Origin: an uncultured Pelagibacteraceae bacterium | GTDB lineage: Bacteria; Pseudomonadota; Alphaproteobacteria; Pelagibacterales; Pelagibacteraceae | Direction of reading: 5' to 3' | DNA length: 47,670 nt | Assembly: GCA_902537665.1 (NCBI GenBank) | Contig: CACBCE010000009.1 | Coordinates: 1 to 47,670, forward strand | Shown: positions 17,036 through 25,237 of the stretch, one piece after another | Numbering within the stretch: the stretch's first letter is position 1 | How the letters are laid out: the number at the start of each line of letters is the position of its first letter | The notes under the pieces: model-generated | The model's database searches: none | What the model saw: only the letters and a program-made list of their open reading frames with translations | What the model was told of the DNA's origin: nothing | Position numbers and translations under genes: made by a program

Positions 17036-17812
17036 ATGAAATTCACAATATTAATTACTTCCTACAATAAAGGGAAATATTTAAAGAAATGTATTCAATC
17101 ATGTTTAAATCAAAATAAAAGTGATTATGAAATAATATTATGTGATAATTATTCAAATGATGGAACAAAAACAATTTTAACTGAATTTGAAAATAAAATA
17201 AAAATCATAAAAAAAAAGAGAGTAAGTAAGTATGCTCCGGTAAACCAAATGGATCTTATTCAAGAAGGTTTACATATTTCTAAAGGTGATTACATCTGTT
17301 TATTAGATGGCGATGATTATTTTTATTCAGATAAACTTAAAACTTTAGAGAAGTATTTAAATATCAATAAAAATTTGAATATAATCTTTGATCTTCCCGA
17401 AATAAAAAAAGATCATAATTTGACACAATTAAAATTAAAAAAAAAATATCAAAAAAATATTTGGCCAACCATCATTAATACTAGTTCAATCACAATAAAA
17501 AAAGACTTTTTAAAAAATTTTTTTCAAAAAAAATTTTTTGAAAATTTTAATCTGCTTGAAATTGATTTTAGATTAAATGTTTATTCAAGATGTATAGATA
17601 AAAAATTTCTAATAATTTCGGATAAAACTACTGTTTATAGGTATGTTGAAGGATCTATCATTACTAGTATTAAAAAATTTTCTAAAAAATGGTTAATTAA
17701 GAGACTTCAAGCTCACGAATATATGAGTTATATTTTTAAAATTAATAATTTACATTACAAATATGGTATTGATTGGTTTTTTACAAAAATCTTATCAATT
17801 TTTCTAAAATAG
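17036..17812 (+). CDS. Glycosyltransferase family 2
   Basis: A 258-residue GT2 transferase with FTILITSYNKGKYL (3-16), the QSCLNQNKSDYEIILCDN run (21-38) and the metal-binding DGDD at 91-94 (LLDGDDYFY). The C-terminal third is basic and has no membrane helix. Its stop codon is followed directly by the start of a large membrane protein, so they are co-transcribed in a plus-strand unit that continues through an FkbM methyltransferase. Donor sugar and linkage are unknown. Confidence 0.85.
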   Translation: MKFTILITSYNKGKYLKKCIQSCLNQNKSDYEIILCDNYSNDGTKTILTEFENKIKIIKKKRVSKYAPVNQMDLIQEGLHISKGDYICLLDGDDYFYSDKLKTLEKYLNINKNLNIIFDLPEIKKDHNLTQLKLKKKYQKNIWPTIINTSSITIKKDFLKNFFQKKFFENFNLLEIDFRLNVYSRCIDKKFLIISDKTTVYRYVEGSIITSIKKFSKKWLIKRLQAHEYMSYIFKINNLHYKYGIDWFFTKILSIFLK

Positions 17813-19468
17813 ATGAGTTTCTTTTACTTTATTTCATTTTATTTTTTATTTCTATTTTCAATAGTTGGATATGGAAATTTATTTAAAAGTATTTTTAGTC
17901 AAAAAGAAAATAATCTGGGCTACCTTGGTATTTTCGGAATATTAACTTTAATAATTTTCACGTATTTTATAAATTTTTTTATTCCAATTTATCCTATTTT
18001 AAGTTTATTTTTATTAGTTTTTGGTGTTTGTTTATTTATCAATTTCTTAATAAATAATTTTAAAGTTTTAAAAAAAGATCTTATAATTTTAATCCTTATA
18101 TTTATATTTTTAATAATTTTCATTTTAAGTGCAAAAAATCATGACGATTTTCCTTATTATCATTTTTCATACATAAACATCATTACACAATTAGAAAGTG
18201 TTTTTGGATTAGGCAATTTCAATCACGGATTTAGAACTTCTTCATCTATATTTTATTTATCATCGGTATTTAATTTACCAGGCACTGATTATAATTTAAT
18301 TCATCTATCTCCAGTTTTTTTCTTAGGTTTTGCTAATTTTATTTTTTTAAAGAAAATTTATTTTAATTTAAAAAACAAAGAAAATTTTTCAGTAATTTTA
18401 TTATCATTAATGTCTCTTGCACTAATTAATATTTTTTTTTACAGAATGGCTGAGCATGGAACAGATAGATCAGCTCAAATAATAATATTACTAATATTTA
18501 TAGAAATTATTGAATTTATAAATAAAAAATATTTAGCTGAAGATCAGCTTAATAAATTGATTATATTAATTACATTAGCTGTTTCTTTAAAAGCATTTTA
18601 TTTAATTTATATTATTCTTTTTTTTCCTTTGTTTATTTTCCAACAAAATAAAAAAAAATTTTTAATAAAATTAATTAGAAGTAAAATATTTTTTATTTGT
18701 TCTTCATTTTTTTTCATTTTAATTACAATCAATTTTATAAACACAGGATGTTTTGTTTATCCACTTGCAATGACATGTAATGAAAATTTAGTATGGTCAA
18801 TAAGTTTAGTAGAGGTAAATCACATGAATGAGTGGTATCAGCTTTGGTCGAAGGGAGGAGCAAGTCCAAATTATGTCGTTGATAACAGGGCAGACTATAT
18901 CTCTGGTTTTAACTGGTTGAATAATTGGATTGATGTATATTTTTTTAACAAAGTTACTGATTATGTCCTAGGTTTAATATTTCTAATAATAATTATTTTC
19001 ATTTTATTTTTTAAGAAAAAATTAAATTTTAAATCTTTTGTTAATAAAAAAATTATTATTTTATATTTAATCTTGATTTTGTTGTTTGCGGAATGGTTTT
19101 ATAACCATCCTGCACTTAGATATGGAGGATATCATTTGATTGCATTACTAATTTTTATTCCTTCTGCATTATTTTTAGGTTCAAAAGTTAAATTTGATAA
19201 AACCTTAACTTTAAAAATTAATGTTATTTTATTAATAATTTTGTTAGTTTTTGTTGCAAGAAATTTTAATAGAATCTCTAAAGAAATCAAACTCTACAAT
19301 TATGATATTTTTAAAAATGCGTCATACAACAAAGAATTTAAAAATTACGAAATACTTAATAGAATTTTAGAAATTAAAAAATGTAACTTATCGGCAGATT
19401 CATGTGGAAAAGAAACAATTAAATATAAAAGGTTTATGAATAAAGACTTATTTTATAAAGAACGATGA
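17813..19468 (+). CDS. Large polytopic membrane protein of polysaccharide locus
   Basis: A 551-residue integral membrane protein with about twelve to fourteen hydrophobic helices. The early periplasmic loop has NHDDFPYYHFSYIN (about 109-122) followed by GLGNFNHGFRTSSSIFYLSS, a layout seen in large uncharacterised membrane proteins of Bacteroidetes, Leptospira and alphaproteobacterial polysaccharide loci. Two cysteines flank a WxxxW-rich loop in the middle (CFVYPLAMTC, then WYQLWSKGG). A soluble tail of about 60 residues ends the protein. A GT-C transferase or a repeat-unit polymerase would fit, but neither is demonstrated. Its stop overlaps the FkbM methyltransferase start by 4 nt. Confidence 0.55.
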   Translation: MSFFYFISFYFLFLFSIVGYGNLFKSIFSQKENNLGYLGIFGILTLIIFTYFINFFIPIYPILSLFLLVFGVCLFINFLINNFKVLKKDLIILILIFIFLIIFILSAKNHDDFPYYHFSYINIITQLESVFGLGNFNHGFRTSSSIFYLSSVFNLPGTDYNLIHLSPVFFLGFANFIFLKKIYFNLKNKENFSVILLSLMSLALINIFFYRMAEHGTDRSAQIIILLIFIEIIEFINKKYLAEDQLNKLIILITLAVSLKAFYLIYIILFFPLFIFQQNKKKFLIKLIRSKIFFICSSFFFILITINFINTGCFVYPLAMTCNENLVWSISLVEVNHMNEWYQLWSKGGASPNYVVDNRADYISGFNWLNNWIDVYFFNKVTDYVLGLIFLIIIIFILFFKKKLNFKSFVNKKIIILYLILILLFAEWFYNHPALRYGGYHLIALLIFIPSALFLGSKVKFDKTLTLKINVILLIILLVFVARNFNRISKEIKLYNYDIFKNASYNKEFKNYEILNRILEIKKCNLSADSCGKETIKYKRFMNKDLFYKER

Positions 19469-20181
19469 AAATTTTTTTTAAGATATTCATATATTTAATT
19501 GATTCAAATCATAAAAATAAAATTGTATCTTTTTTAAAAAGTAAGTTTAAAAATAAGTTGATTAATGTAATTGATGTTGGAGCTCACAAGGGTGAGACAA
19601 TACAAATGTTTTCAAAAAACTTCAATTTAAGTTCAATTATTTGTTACGAGGCTAGCAAAAAAAATTTTAAAAGCTTGAGTAATTTCAAAAAAAAAAGATA
19701 TAATTTTAATTTAGAAATTTATAATATTGGTTTAGGATCAGAAGAAAAAGAATTAGATTTTTTTCAAACATCTGAAAGTTCTTCATCAACATTCTGTGAG
19801 ATAAATTTTCAATCAAATTATTACAAAAGAAAAAAAAAAATTTTAGATATATTTAAAAAGGAAAATTATATAACAAACAGAGAAAAAATTAGATTAAATA
19901 CCTTGAATAATCAATTTAAAAATTTTTCATTTGACTCTGTTGATATATTAAAAATTGATACAGAGGGTTTTGAATTTGATGTCATTAAAGGGGCCTCTAA
20001 TTATTTGAAGAAAATAAGATTTATTTATTTTGAGCACCATTTTGATTCAATGATTATAAAAAACTATAAATATTCAGAAATACATGAGTATTTAAAAAGT
20101 AACAATTTTAAAAAAATTTTCAAAATTAAAATGCCTTTAAGAAAGACATTTGAATACATTTATGAAAATAGAACTGATTAA
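19465..20181 (+). CDS. FkbM-family SAM-dependent methyltransferase
   Basis: A 238-residue class I methyltransferase. VIDVGAHKGE (35-44) is motif I for SAM, CYEASKKN (59-66) binds the ribose, and DILKIDTEGFEFDVIKG in the C-terminal half is the hallmark of the FkbM family (PF05050), which O-methylates hydroxyls of sugars or polyketides. In a glycan island the likely acceptor is a sugar in the repeat unit or its terminus, where capping methylation can stop chain growth. The start overlaps the preceding membrane-protein gene by 4 nt. A 68-nt gap with a candidate promoter separates it from gmd. Confidence 0.85.
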   Translation: MKIFFKIFIYLIDSNHKNKIVSFLKSKFKNKLINVIDVGAHKGETIQMFSKNFNLSSIICYEASKKNFKSLSNFKKKRYNFNLEIYNIGLGSEEKELDFFQTSESSSSTFCEINFQSNYYKRKKKILDIFKKENYITNREKIRLNTLNNQFKNFSFDSVDILKIDTEGFEFDVIKGASNYLKKIRFIYFEHHFDSMIIKNYKYSEIHEYLKSNNFKKIFKIKMPLRKTFEYIYENRTD

Positions 20182-20202
20182 TTTTAAATTTTAAATATAA
20201 GA

Positions 20203-20231
20203 TTGTTGCTAAATTTTAAATAAAGTATAAA
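20203..20231 (+). promoter_or_regulatory. Candidate sigma-70 promoter of gmd-fcl
   Basis: TTGTTG (20203-20208) and TATAAA (20226-20231) are separated by 17 nt, which predicts transcription starting near 20238, about 12 nt before the gmd ATG. The spacing is ideal, but in DNA this A/T-rich such matches arise often by chance. Confidence 0.35.
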
Positions 20232-20249
20232 AAAATTGCTAATTATCTT

Positions 20250-21290
20250 ATGAAAAAAACTGCTTTAATTTTTGGAATTACTGGTCAGGACGGATCTTAC
20301 TTAGCCGAGTTTTTAATAAGTAAAGGATATATAGTCCATGGTGTTAAAAGAAGATCATCATCATTCAACACCTCTAGAATTGATCATATTTATCAAGACC
20401 CTCATGAAAAAAATAAAAATTTTTTATTACACTATGGAGATATAACTGATGCGATATCAGTATCAACGCTCATTAAAAAGATTAAACCAAATGAAATTTA
20501 TAATTTAGCAGCACAATCTCATGTTTCTGTTTCCTTTGAAGTTCCTGAGTATACTGCAAATGCAGATGCAATTGGTGCCTTAAGAATTTTAGAAGCTATA
20601 AAGTTTCATGGATTTGAAAAAAAAACAAAATTTTATCAAGCAGGCACCTCAGAAATGTTTGGAAAAGTTCAAGAGACGCCTCAAAATGAGAATACCCCAT
20701 TTTATCCAAGAAGTCCTTATGGGGTAGCCAAAGTTTATGCTCACTGGATAACTGTAAATTACAGAGAGGCATATAAAATATTCGCATGTAATGGAATTTT
20801 ATTTAATCATGAAAGTCCAAGAAGAGGAGAAACTTTTGTAACAAGAAAGATAGTTATTGCTCTATGCAAAATTAAACTAGGTTTACAAAAAAAATTATTT
20901 TTAGGTAATTTAGATGCAAAGAGAGATTGGGGACATGCTAAAGATTACGTTGAAGCAATGTGGAAAATGTTACAAAAAAAAACACCGTCAGATTATGTGA
21001 TAGCTAGCGGCAAACAATACAGTGTTAAAGAATTTGTAAATTTAACTCTAAATGAACTTAAAATTAAATATTCTTGGAAAGGTAAGGGTATTAAATCAAA
21101 GTGTTTTGATGAAAAAGGAAGATGTATTATAGAGTGTGATAAAGAGTACTTTAGACCATTAGAAGTGGATACATTGCTAGGTAATTCGAGAAAGGCTTTA
21201 AAAGAGTTAAAATGGAAACCAAAAATTCATATAAAGCAACTCGTTAAAGAAATGGTAGAAAGCGAGACATCTTCAATTAAAAATGATTAG
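20250..21290 (+). CDS. gmd: GDP-mannose 4,6-dehydratase
   Basis: A 346-residue enzyme that converts GDP-mannose to GDP-4-keto-6-deoxymannose, the branch point for GDP-fucose, GDP-rhamnose and GDP-perosamine. Every signature is present: [12 protein letters not shown] (9-20), the NADP-contacting [11 protein letters not shown] loop (34-44), catalytic T133/S134/E135, Y157/K161 in [39 protein letters not shown] and [12 protein letters not shown] near the C terminus. It overlaps fcl by 8 nt, the classical gmd-fcl pair. The same ketosugar could supply the perosamine-synthase-like aminotransferase at 8436. Two degenerate relatives of this gene lie in the same island. Confidence 0.95.
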   Translation: MKKTALIFGITGQDGSYLAEFLISKGYIVHGVKRRSSSFNTSRIDHIYQDPHEKNKNFLLHYGDITDAISVSTLIKKIKPNEIYNLAAQSHVSVSFEVPEYTANADAIGALRILEAIKFHGFEKKTKFYQAGTSEMFGKVQETPQNENTPFYPRSPYGVAKVYAHWITVNYREAYKIFACNGILFNHESPRRGETFVTRKIVIALCKIKLGLQKKLFLGNLDAKRDWGHAKDYVEAMWKMLQKKTPSDYVIASGKQYSVKEFVNLTLNELKIKYSWKGKGIKSKCFDEKGRCIIECDKEYFRPLEVDTLLGNSRKALKELKWKPKIHIKQLVKEMVESETSSIKND

Positions 21291-22221
21291 TCTAAAATCA
21301 AAAATTTATGTTTCAGGACATAAAGGCTTGGTTGGTAGCGCTATAGTCCGACAACTAAAGTCCAGAGGTTACAAAAACATAATTTGTAAAACTCGTAAAG
21401 AGCTTGATTTAACAAATCAAAAAAAGGTACTTGTATTTCTTAAAAAAACAAAACCAGATTTTATTTTTTTAGCTGCAGCAAAAGTTGGGGGTATTTACTC
21501 AAACAACAAATATAAGGCAGATTACATTTATGAAAATTTAACAATTCAAACAAATATTATTCATTCAGCATATTTGTGTGGGATTAAAAATCTTATTTTT
21601 TTAGGATCTAGTTGTGTCTATCCAAGAAATTGTAAACAACCTATAAAAGAAAAATATCTATTGACTGGAAAACTTGAAAAAACAAATGATGCTTATGCTA
21701 TAGCAAAAATCGCAGGAATTAAAATGTGTGAAAGTTATAATTTACAATATAATACTAACTATAAATGTTTGATGCCAACAAATACATTTGGGCCAAATGA
21801 TAATTACGACAAATTAAATTCACATTTTTTACCAGCATTACTAAAAAAAATTTATGAGATTAAAAAGTATAATAAAAGTGAAATAAAATTATGGGGGAAT
21901 GGATTAGCAAGAAGAGAAATTGTATATGTTGATGATATAGCTGATGCATGTCTTTTCTTCATGAAGAAGAAAACTGTTGATCATCTTATAAATATTGGCA
22001 CAGGTGAAGACTACACAATAAAACAGTACGTTCAAATGTTATTAAAAATATTGATACCAAATAAAAAGATTAAAATTAAATATGATTTATCCAAACCTAA
22101 TGGTACACCAAAAAAAGTTTTAGATATTGGCCTGGCTAAAAAATATGGATGGAAGCCAAAAAGTAACCTTAAAAAAGCAATTGAATTAACTTACAAAGAT
22201 TTTCTAGGAAAAAAAATTTGA
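21283..22221 (+). CDS. fcl: GDP-L-fucose synthase
   Basis: A 312-residue 3,5-epimerase/4-reductase that turns GDP-4-keto-6-deoxymannose into GDP-L-fucose (also called wcaG). It shows [14 protein letters not shown] (10-23) for NADP binding, the LGSSCVYP segment (107-114) with S109/S110/C111, Y138/K142 in [16 protein letters not shown], and the [11 protein letters not shown] and HFLPALL blocks of this family. It overlaps the upstream gmd by 8 nt, so the two form one pathway unit giving GDP-fucose from GDP-mannose. The ATG chosen leaves four residues before the first beta strand, as usual. Confidence 0.95.
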   Translation: MISLKSKIYVSGHKGLVGSAIVRQLKSRGYKNIICKTRKELDLTNQKKVLVFLKKTKPDFIFLAAAKVGGIYSNNKYKADYIYENLTIQTNIIHSAYLCGIKNLIFLGSSCVYPRNCKQPIKEKYLLTGKLEKTNDAYAIAKIAGIKMCESYNLQYNTNYKCLMPTNTFGPNDNYDKLNSHFLPALLKKIYEIKKYNKSEIKLWGNGLARREIVYVDDIADACLFFMKKKTVDHLINIGTGEDYTIKQYVQMLLKILIPNKKIKIKYDLSKPNGTPKKVLDIGLAKKYGWKPKSNLKKAIELTYKDFLGKKI

Positions 22222-22225
22222 AAAT

Positions 22226-23623
22226 TTAATCTTTTAATCTTAATTTGTAAAAAGAGTAAATTACTATCCAAAACATTCTTGAGGCATTAGCAATAACGTT
22301 TGTCATTTTAGTTTTACCCTCTGTCCTTTCAAAATAAGTTACAGGAACTTCCAAAATTTTTAAATTATTTTTGTAAGCACTTATTAGTAAATCAAAATCA
22401 CCCCACAAATCTTTTGCACCCCAACAAGATATATCTTTTTTAATTTTATACCAATCTTTTTTATAAAAAATTTTAGTACCACACAAAGTATCTGTGATTT
22501 TCTTTTTGAATAAAACACTAAATAAAAATGCAAAGAAACTATTTCCAAGAAAATTAAATTTTTTCATAGCCCCATCTTTTTGAGGGTATATCATCCTTGT
22601 ACAATTTATAAAATCTGCATTAGAATTATTAAGAATATTTATTGCAAAATTTATATCATCAAAACTTACTGTAAGATCGGCATCATATATGACTATCACA
22701 TCACCATTTGCATATTCAACTCCTTTATAAACATTTTCAGCCTTACAAATACCAGGACCTTCATAAAGTTTAATTTGTTTACTTTTAAGTTCATTTTTTA
22801 TTTTAGTAATCTCCTCCTTGGTAAGATCAGACGAGTTATCATCTCCAAATAAAAATTCATAGTTTTCATTTTGATCTTTTAAATGGTTTTTAAAAAGAGG
22901 AATATTTTTTTCCTCATTTTTGCAAGGAACTATAAATGAAACTTTTGTACTCTCATCGATAGGAGTTGTTTTAATTTTCTTTAAAATTGTAATATTTAAA
23001 ATGCAAAACCAATTTAAGATTGGTAACCTAAAAATCTTGTTGAAAAAACTCGTAAAAAAAGGAATCTTAATTGGTAATGCAATTATTTTTTCTGATCTGA
23101 CTATTTCTAAATTACAGCTAGAATATAAGTTTGAAAGATAAGATGATGGTAGAAAATTATTTTGTTTGGGCGAAAAATTAAAAAAAAATTTAAGCATTTT
23201 TATTATAAACATCCAAAAAAAATTTTTCGATAAAACTATAATTCTTGCATTATCATTAATCAAATTTGATAGTTTTAGTAAATTCAAAGTCGGATTATTT
23301 TGATGCTCTATATCAGCAATTATTAGATGATCACATTTTTCGATATCCTTTTTTTCATATTCATTTTTATAAGCAATGTTTTCATCAAAATTTTTTTCAT
23401 AATTTTTATCTATTTCTTTAATATTAATTTTATCTGACTTTAAGTTTCTTGATATTATTGAATTTCCTGCACAAAATAAAAAAATCTCTTTTGAATTGTT
23501 AATACAATTATTAATGAATTTTGAAATTTCTAGAAACAAAAATTTTTTTTTATTTATAAATTTTAGTCTTGTATCAATATTTTTTTTAAAATATTCTTCG
23601 CTAGATTTAAGATAATATTTCAT
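22226..23623 (-). CDS. Glycosyltransferase family 2 with degenerate methyltransferase-like N-terminal domain
   Basis: A 465-residue two-domain protein. The C-terminal half (about 225-465) is a DPM1-like GT2: FIVPCKNEEKNIP (230-242), FGDDNSSDLT (259-268), metal-binding DAD at 314-316, TDTLCGTKIF and ERTEGKTKM near the end. The N-terminal half resembles a class I SAM methyltransferase in order of elements (IFLFCAGNS at 47-55, an acidic strand end, HLIIADIEHQ at 99-108, RIIVLSKNFFW), but the glycine-rich SAM loop is not intact. It may be inactive or bind something else. It is transcribed towards fcl, with 4 nt between the stops, and is the last island gene before the 5S rRNA gene. Confidence 0.75.
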   Translation of the reverse strand: MKYYLKSSEEYFKKNIDTRLKFINKKKFLFLEISKFINNCINNSKEIFLFCAGNSIISRNLKSDKINIKEIDKNYEKNFDENIAYKNEYEKKDIEKCDHLIIADIEHQNNPTLNLLKLSNLINDNARIIVLSKNFFWMFIIKMLKFFFNFSPKQNNFLPSSYLSNLYSSCNLEIVRSEKIIALPIKIPFFTSFFNKIFRLPILNWFCILNITILKKIKTTPIDESTKVSFIVPCKNEEKNIPLFKNHLKDQNENYEFLFGDDNSSDLTKEEITKIKNELKSKQIKLYEGPGICKAENVYKGVEYANGDVIVIYDADLTVSFDDINFAINILNNSNADFINCTRMIYPQKDGAMKKFNFLGNSFFAFLFSVLFKKKITDTLCGTKIFYKKDWYKIKKDISCWGAKDLWGDFDLLISAYKNNLKILEVPVTYFERTEGKTKMTNVIANASRMFWIVIYSFYKLRLKD

Positions 23624-23730
23624 TTTTCTTACTCAAATTATTCATTAAGTTTTAAAATTTACTTACTTAAATTAATCAAATAGTAGTCTATATTATTAAT
23701 TTTTAGCGCATTATTACTAAAAAATTAATA

Positions 23731-23758
23731 TTTACAAACATAGATATTATTATATAAA
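23731..23758 (+). promoter_or_regulatory. Candidate promoter of 5S rRNA gene
   Basis: TTTACA (23731-23736) and TATAAA (23753-23758) are 16 nt apart, which would start transcription close to the mature 5' end of 5S rRNA at 23763. No 16S or 23S gene lies upstream in the window, so the 5S gene needs its own promoter or a very long read-through. The match is modest. Confidence 0.35.
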
Positions 23759-23762
23759 AACG

Positions 23763-23878
23763 TGCTGGCAATTATTGCGAAAGTGTTATACCCGATCCCA
23801 TCCCGAACTCGGCAGTCAAGCCTTTCAGCGCCGATGGTACTTTGTCTTAAGGCATGGAAGAGTAGGTCGTTGCCAGCA
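23763..23878 (+). rRNA. rrf: 5S ribosomal RNA
   Basis: A 116-nt gene. The first and last eight bases (TGCTGGCA and TGCCAGCA) pair perfectly as helix I. The interior has the conserved CCCGATCCCATCCCGAACTCGG helix III/loop C region and the GATGGTACT and GGAAGAGTAGGTCG segments of loop E and helix V. It is separated from 16S and 23S genes by at least the 23 kb island upstream. As I recall, this is the documented SAR11 arrangement in which hypervariable region 2 lies between 23S and 5S. It is followed after only 14 nt by rpmJ, with no hairpin terminator between. Confidence 0.95.
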
Positions 23879-23892
23879 TTTACTTGAAAATT

Positions 23893-24018
23893 ATGAAAAT
23901 TAAAAGTTCATTAAAATCCCTTAAGAAAAGAGATCTTAACTCTAAGTTGGTTAAAAGAAGAGGGCGAGTTTACATAATTAATAAGACAAATCCCAAATTC
24001 AAAGCAAGGCAAAAATAA
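23893..24018 (+). CDS. rpmJ: Ribosomal protein bL36
   Basis: A 41-residue basic protein of the large ribosomal subunit. It has the family's [14 protein letters not shown] start, an [22 protein letters not shown] core and the expected length. No cysteines are present, so this is the zinc-free (C-minus) form common in alphaproteobacteria. It begins 14 nt after the 5S rRNA gene and ends 6 nt before the next small gene, so it is probably read from the 5S promoter or one inside the 5S gene. It is too short for most gene-length cut-offs. Confidence 0.93.
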   Translation: MKIKSSLKSLKKRDLNSKLVKRRGRVYIINKTNPKFKARQK

Positions 24019-24024
24019 TTTTTT

Positions 24025-24135
24025 ATGGATAACGAAGACCATAAGAATACGTGGAATAATTTTACAAAGTTTGTTCTGTGGGGAACTGTCGCTGTCGTGG
24101 TAGTTTTGGTTTTAATGGCAGTTTTCTTGTTATAA
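24025..24135 (+). CDS. aa3-type cytochrome c oxidase subunit IV-like peptide
   Basis: A 36-residue single-helix membrane peptide. The N-terminal polar part has HKNTWNNFTKF (6-16), then WGTVAVVVVLVLMAVFLL forms the helix. The TWxxFTKxxxWG pattern is the signature of bacterial aa3-type cytochrome c oxidase subunit IV (PF07835), a small peripheral-contact subunit of the alphaproteobacterial terminal oxidase. It is shorter than most family members. Location between rpmJ and pntA recurs in alphaproteobacteria, which supports the call. It would sit in the inner membrane with the polar end inside. Confidence 0.75.
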   Translation: MDNEDHKNTWNNFTKFVLWGTVAVVVVLVLMAVFLL

Positions 24136-24144
24136 GTTTCTGGA

Positions 24145-25236
24145 ATGAAAGTAGGTTCTATCTTAGAAAATCAGAGTTTAGAGAAGAGAATAGCTGTAAC
24201 TCCCGAAATAGTTAAAAAATATCTCTCTCTTGGTTTTGAAATTCTCTTGAGTAAAGACTACGGATTGCATTTAGGAATTAATGATAAGGAATATTTAGAC
24301 CTTGGAGCTAAAATTTCAAATGATGATAAAGAAATCTTAGCTAATTCAGATGTAATCATTCAATTAAGAATGTTATCTGATGAAAAAAGTTCTTTAATCA
24401 AGGAAAATCAAAATTTAATTGGTATTTTTAATCCCTACGAAAATAAAGATATAATAGAAAATTTATCCAAAAAAAAAGTGAATGTTTTCTCATTGGAGAT
24501 GCTTCCTAGGATTACTAGAGCACAGTCCATGGATATATTATCATCTCAAGCTAATCTTGCAGGATATAAAGCTGTCATTGAGGCATTTTCAAATTTTGAA
24601 AAAGCTGTGCCAATGATGATGACTGCTGCAGGAACGATTCCAGCAGCAAAAGTTTTAGTTGTGGGAGCAGGTGTTGCGGGGCTTCAAGCAATTGCAACTG
24701 CTAAAAGAATGGGTGCGATAGTGTTTGCTACTGATGTAAGAATGGCTTCAAAAGAGCAAGTGGAGAGTTTGGGTGGAAAATTCCTAACTGTAGAGGGATC
24801 TGAAAACCTTGAAACTGACGGAGGATATGCAAAAGAGGCATCTGAAGAATTTAAAAAAAAACAGGAGAACTTATTGGCAGAAACTTTAAAAAAAATAGAT
24901 ATTGTAGTTTGTACAGCTTTAATCCCTGGAAAAAAAGCACCATTAATTATAAAAGAAAATATGTTAAACAATATGCAACCTGGTTCAGTAATATATGATT
25001 TAGCAGCTGTCCAAGGAGGAAATACAGCATATACAGAAGCAGATAAAGTAATTGAAAAAAATGGAATAAAAATAATGGGCGAGAACAATATTTTAAATAA
25101 ATTACCTATTTCTGCCTCTAATTTATATGCAAAAAATATTTTTAATTTTGTCAATAATTTATTGGATAAAGAAAAGAAAAAAATAAATATAAATTTAGAT
25201 GATGAGATAATTAAAAAGACATTGATGAGACAATAA
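24145..25236 (+). CDS. pntA: NAD(P) transhydrogenase subunit alpha, NAD-binding part (alpha1)
   Basis: A 363-residue domain I of the proton-translocating transhydrogenase, which moves hydride between NADH and NADP+ while protons cross the membrane. The N-terminal half has the alanine-dehydrogenase-like GSILENQSLEKRIAVTPE segment, a MLPRITRAQSMDILSSQAN block, and the NAD fold VLVVGAGVAGLQAIATAKR (about 171-189). It ends before the membrane helices, which are encoded by the next gene. This split into alpha1 and alpha2 is usual in alphaproteobacteria such as Rhodospirillum and is not a frameshift. It likely helps supply NADPH in an organism with a reduced central metabolism. Confidence 0.95.
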   Translation: MKVGSILENQSLEKRIAVTPEIVKKYLSLGFEILLSKDYGLHLGINDKEYLDLGAKISNDDKEILANSDVIIQLRMLSDEKSSLIKENQNLIGIFNPYENKDIIENLSKKKVNVFSLEMLPRITRAQSMDILSSQANLAGYKAVIEAFSNFEKAVPMMMTAAGTIPAAKVLVVGAGVAGLQAIATAKRMGAIVFATDVRMASKEQVESLGGKFLTVEGSENLETDGGYAKEASEEFKKKQENLLAETLKKIDIVVCTALIPGKKAPLIIKENMLNNMQPGSVIYDLAAVQGGNTAYTEADKVIEKNGIKIMGENNILNKLPISASNLYAKNIFNFVNNLLDKEKKKININLDDEIIKKTLMRQ

Positions 25237-25237
25237 T

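Noticed and set aside
17505-17555. Imperfect A/T palindrome within the GT2 gene, resembling a terminator
   Set aside because: The arms differ by three bases, the sequence encodes the conserved-length Lys/Phe-rich part of an intact protein, and similar A/T runs occur throughout the island.
24684-25154. 156-codon open frame on the minus strand inside pntA
   Set aside because: It is fully antisense to a conserved gene, its protein shows no recognisable fold, and low stop-codon density opposite conserved coding sequence explains it.
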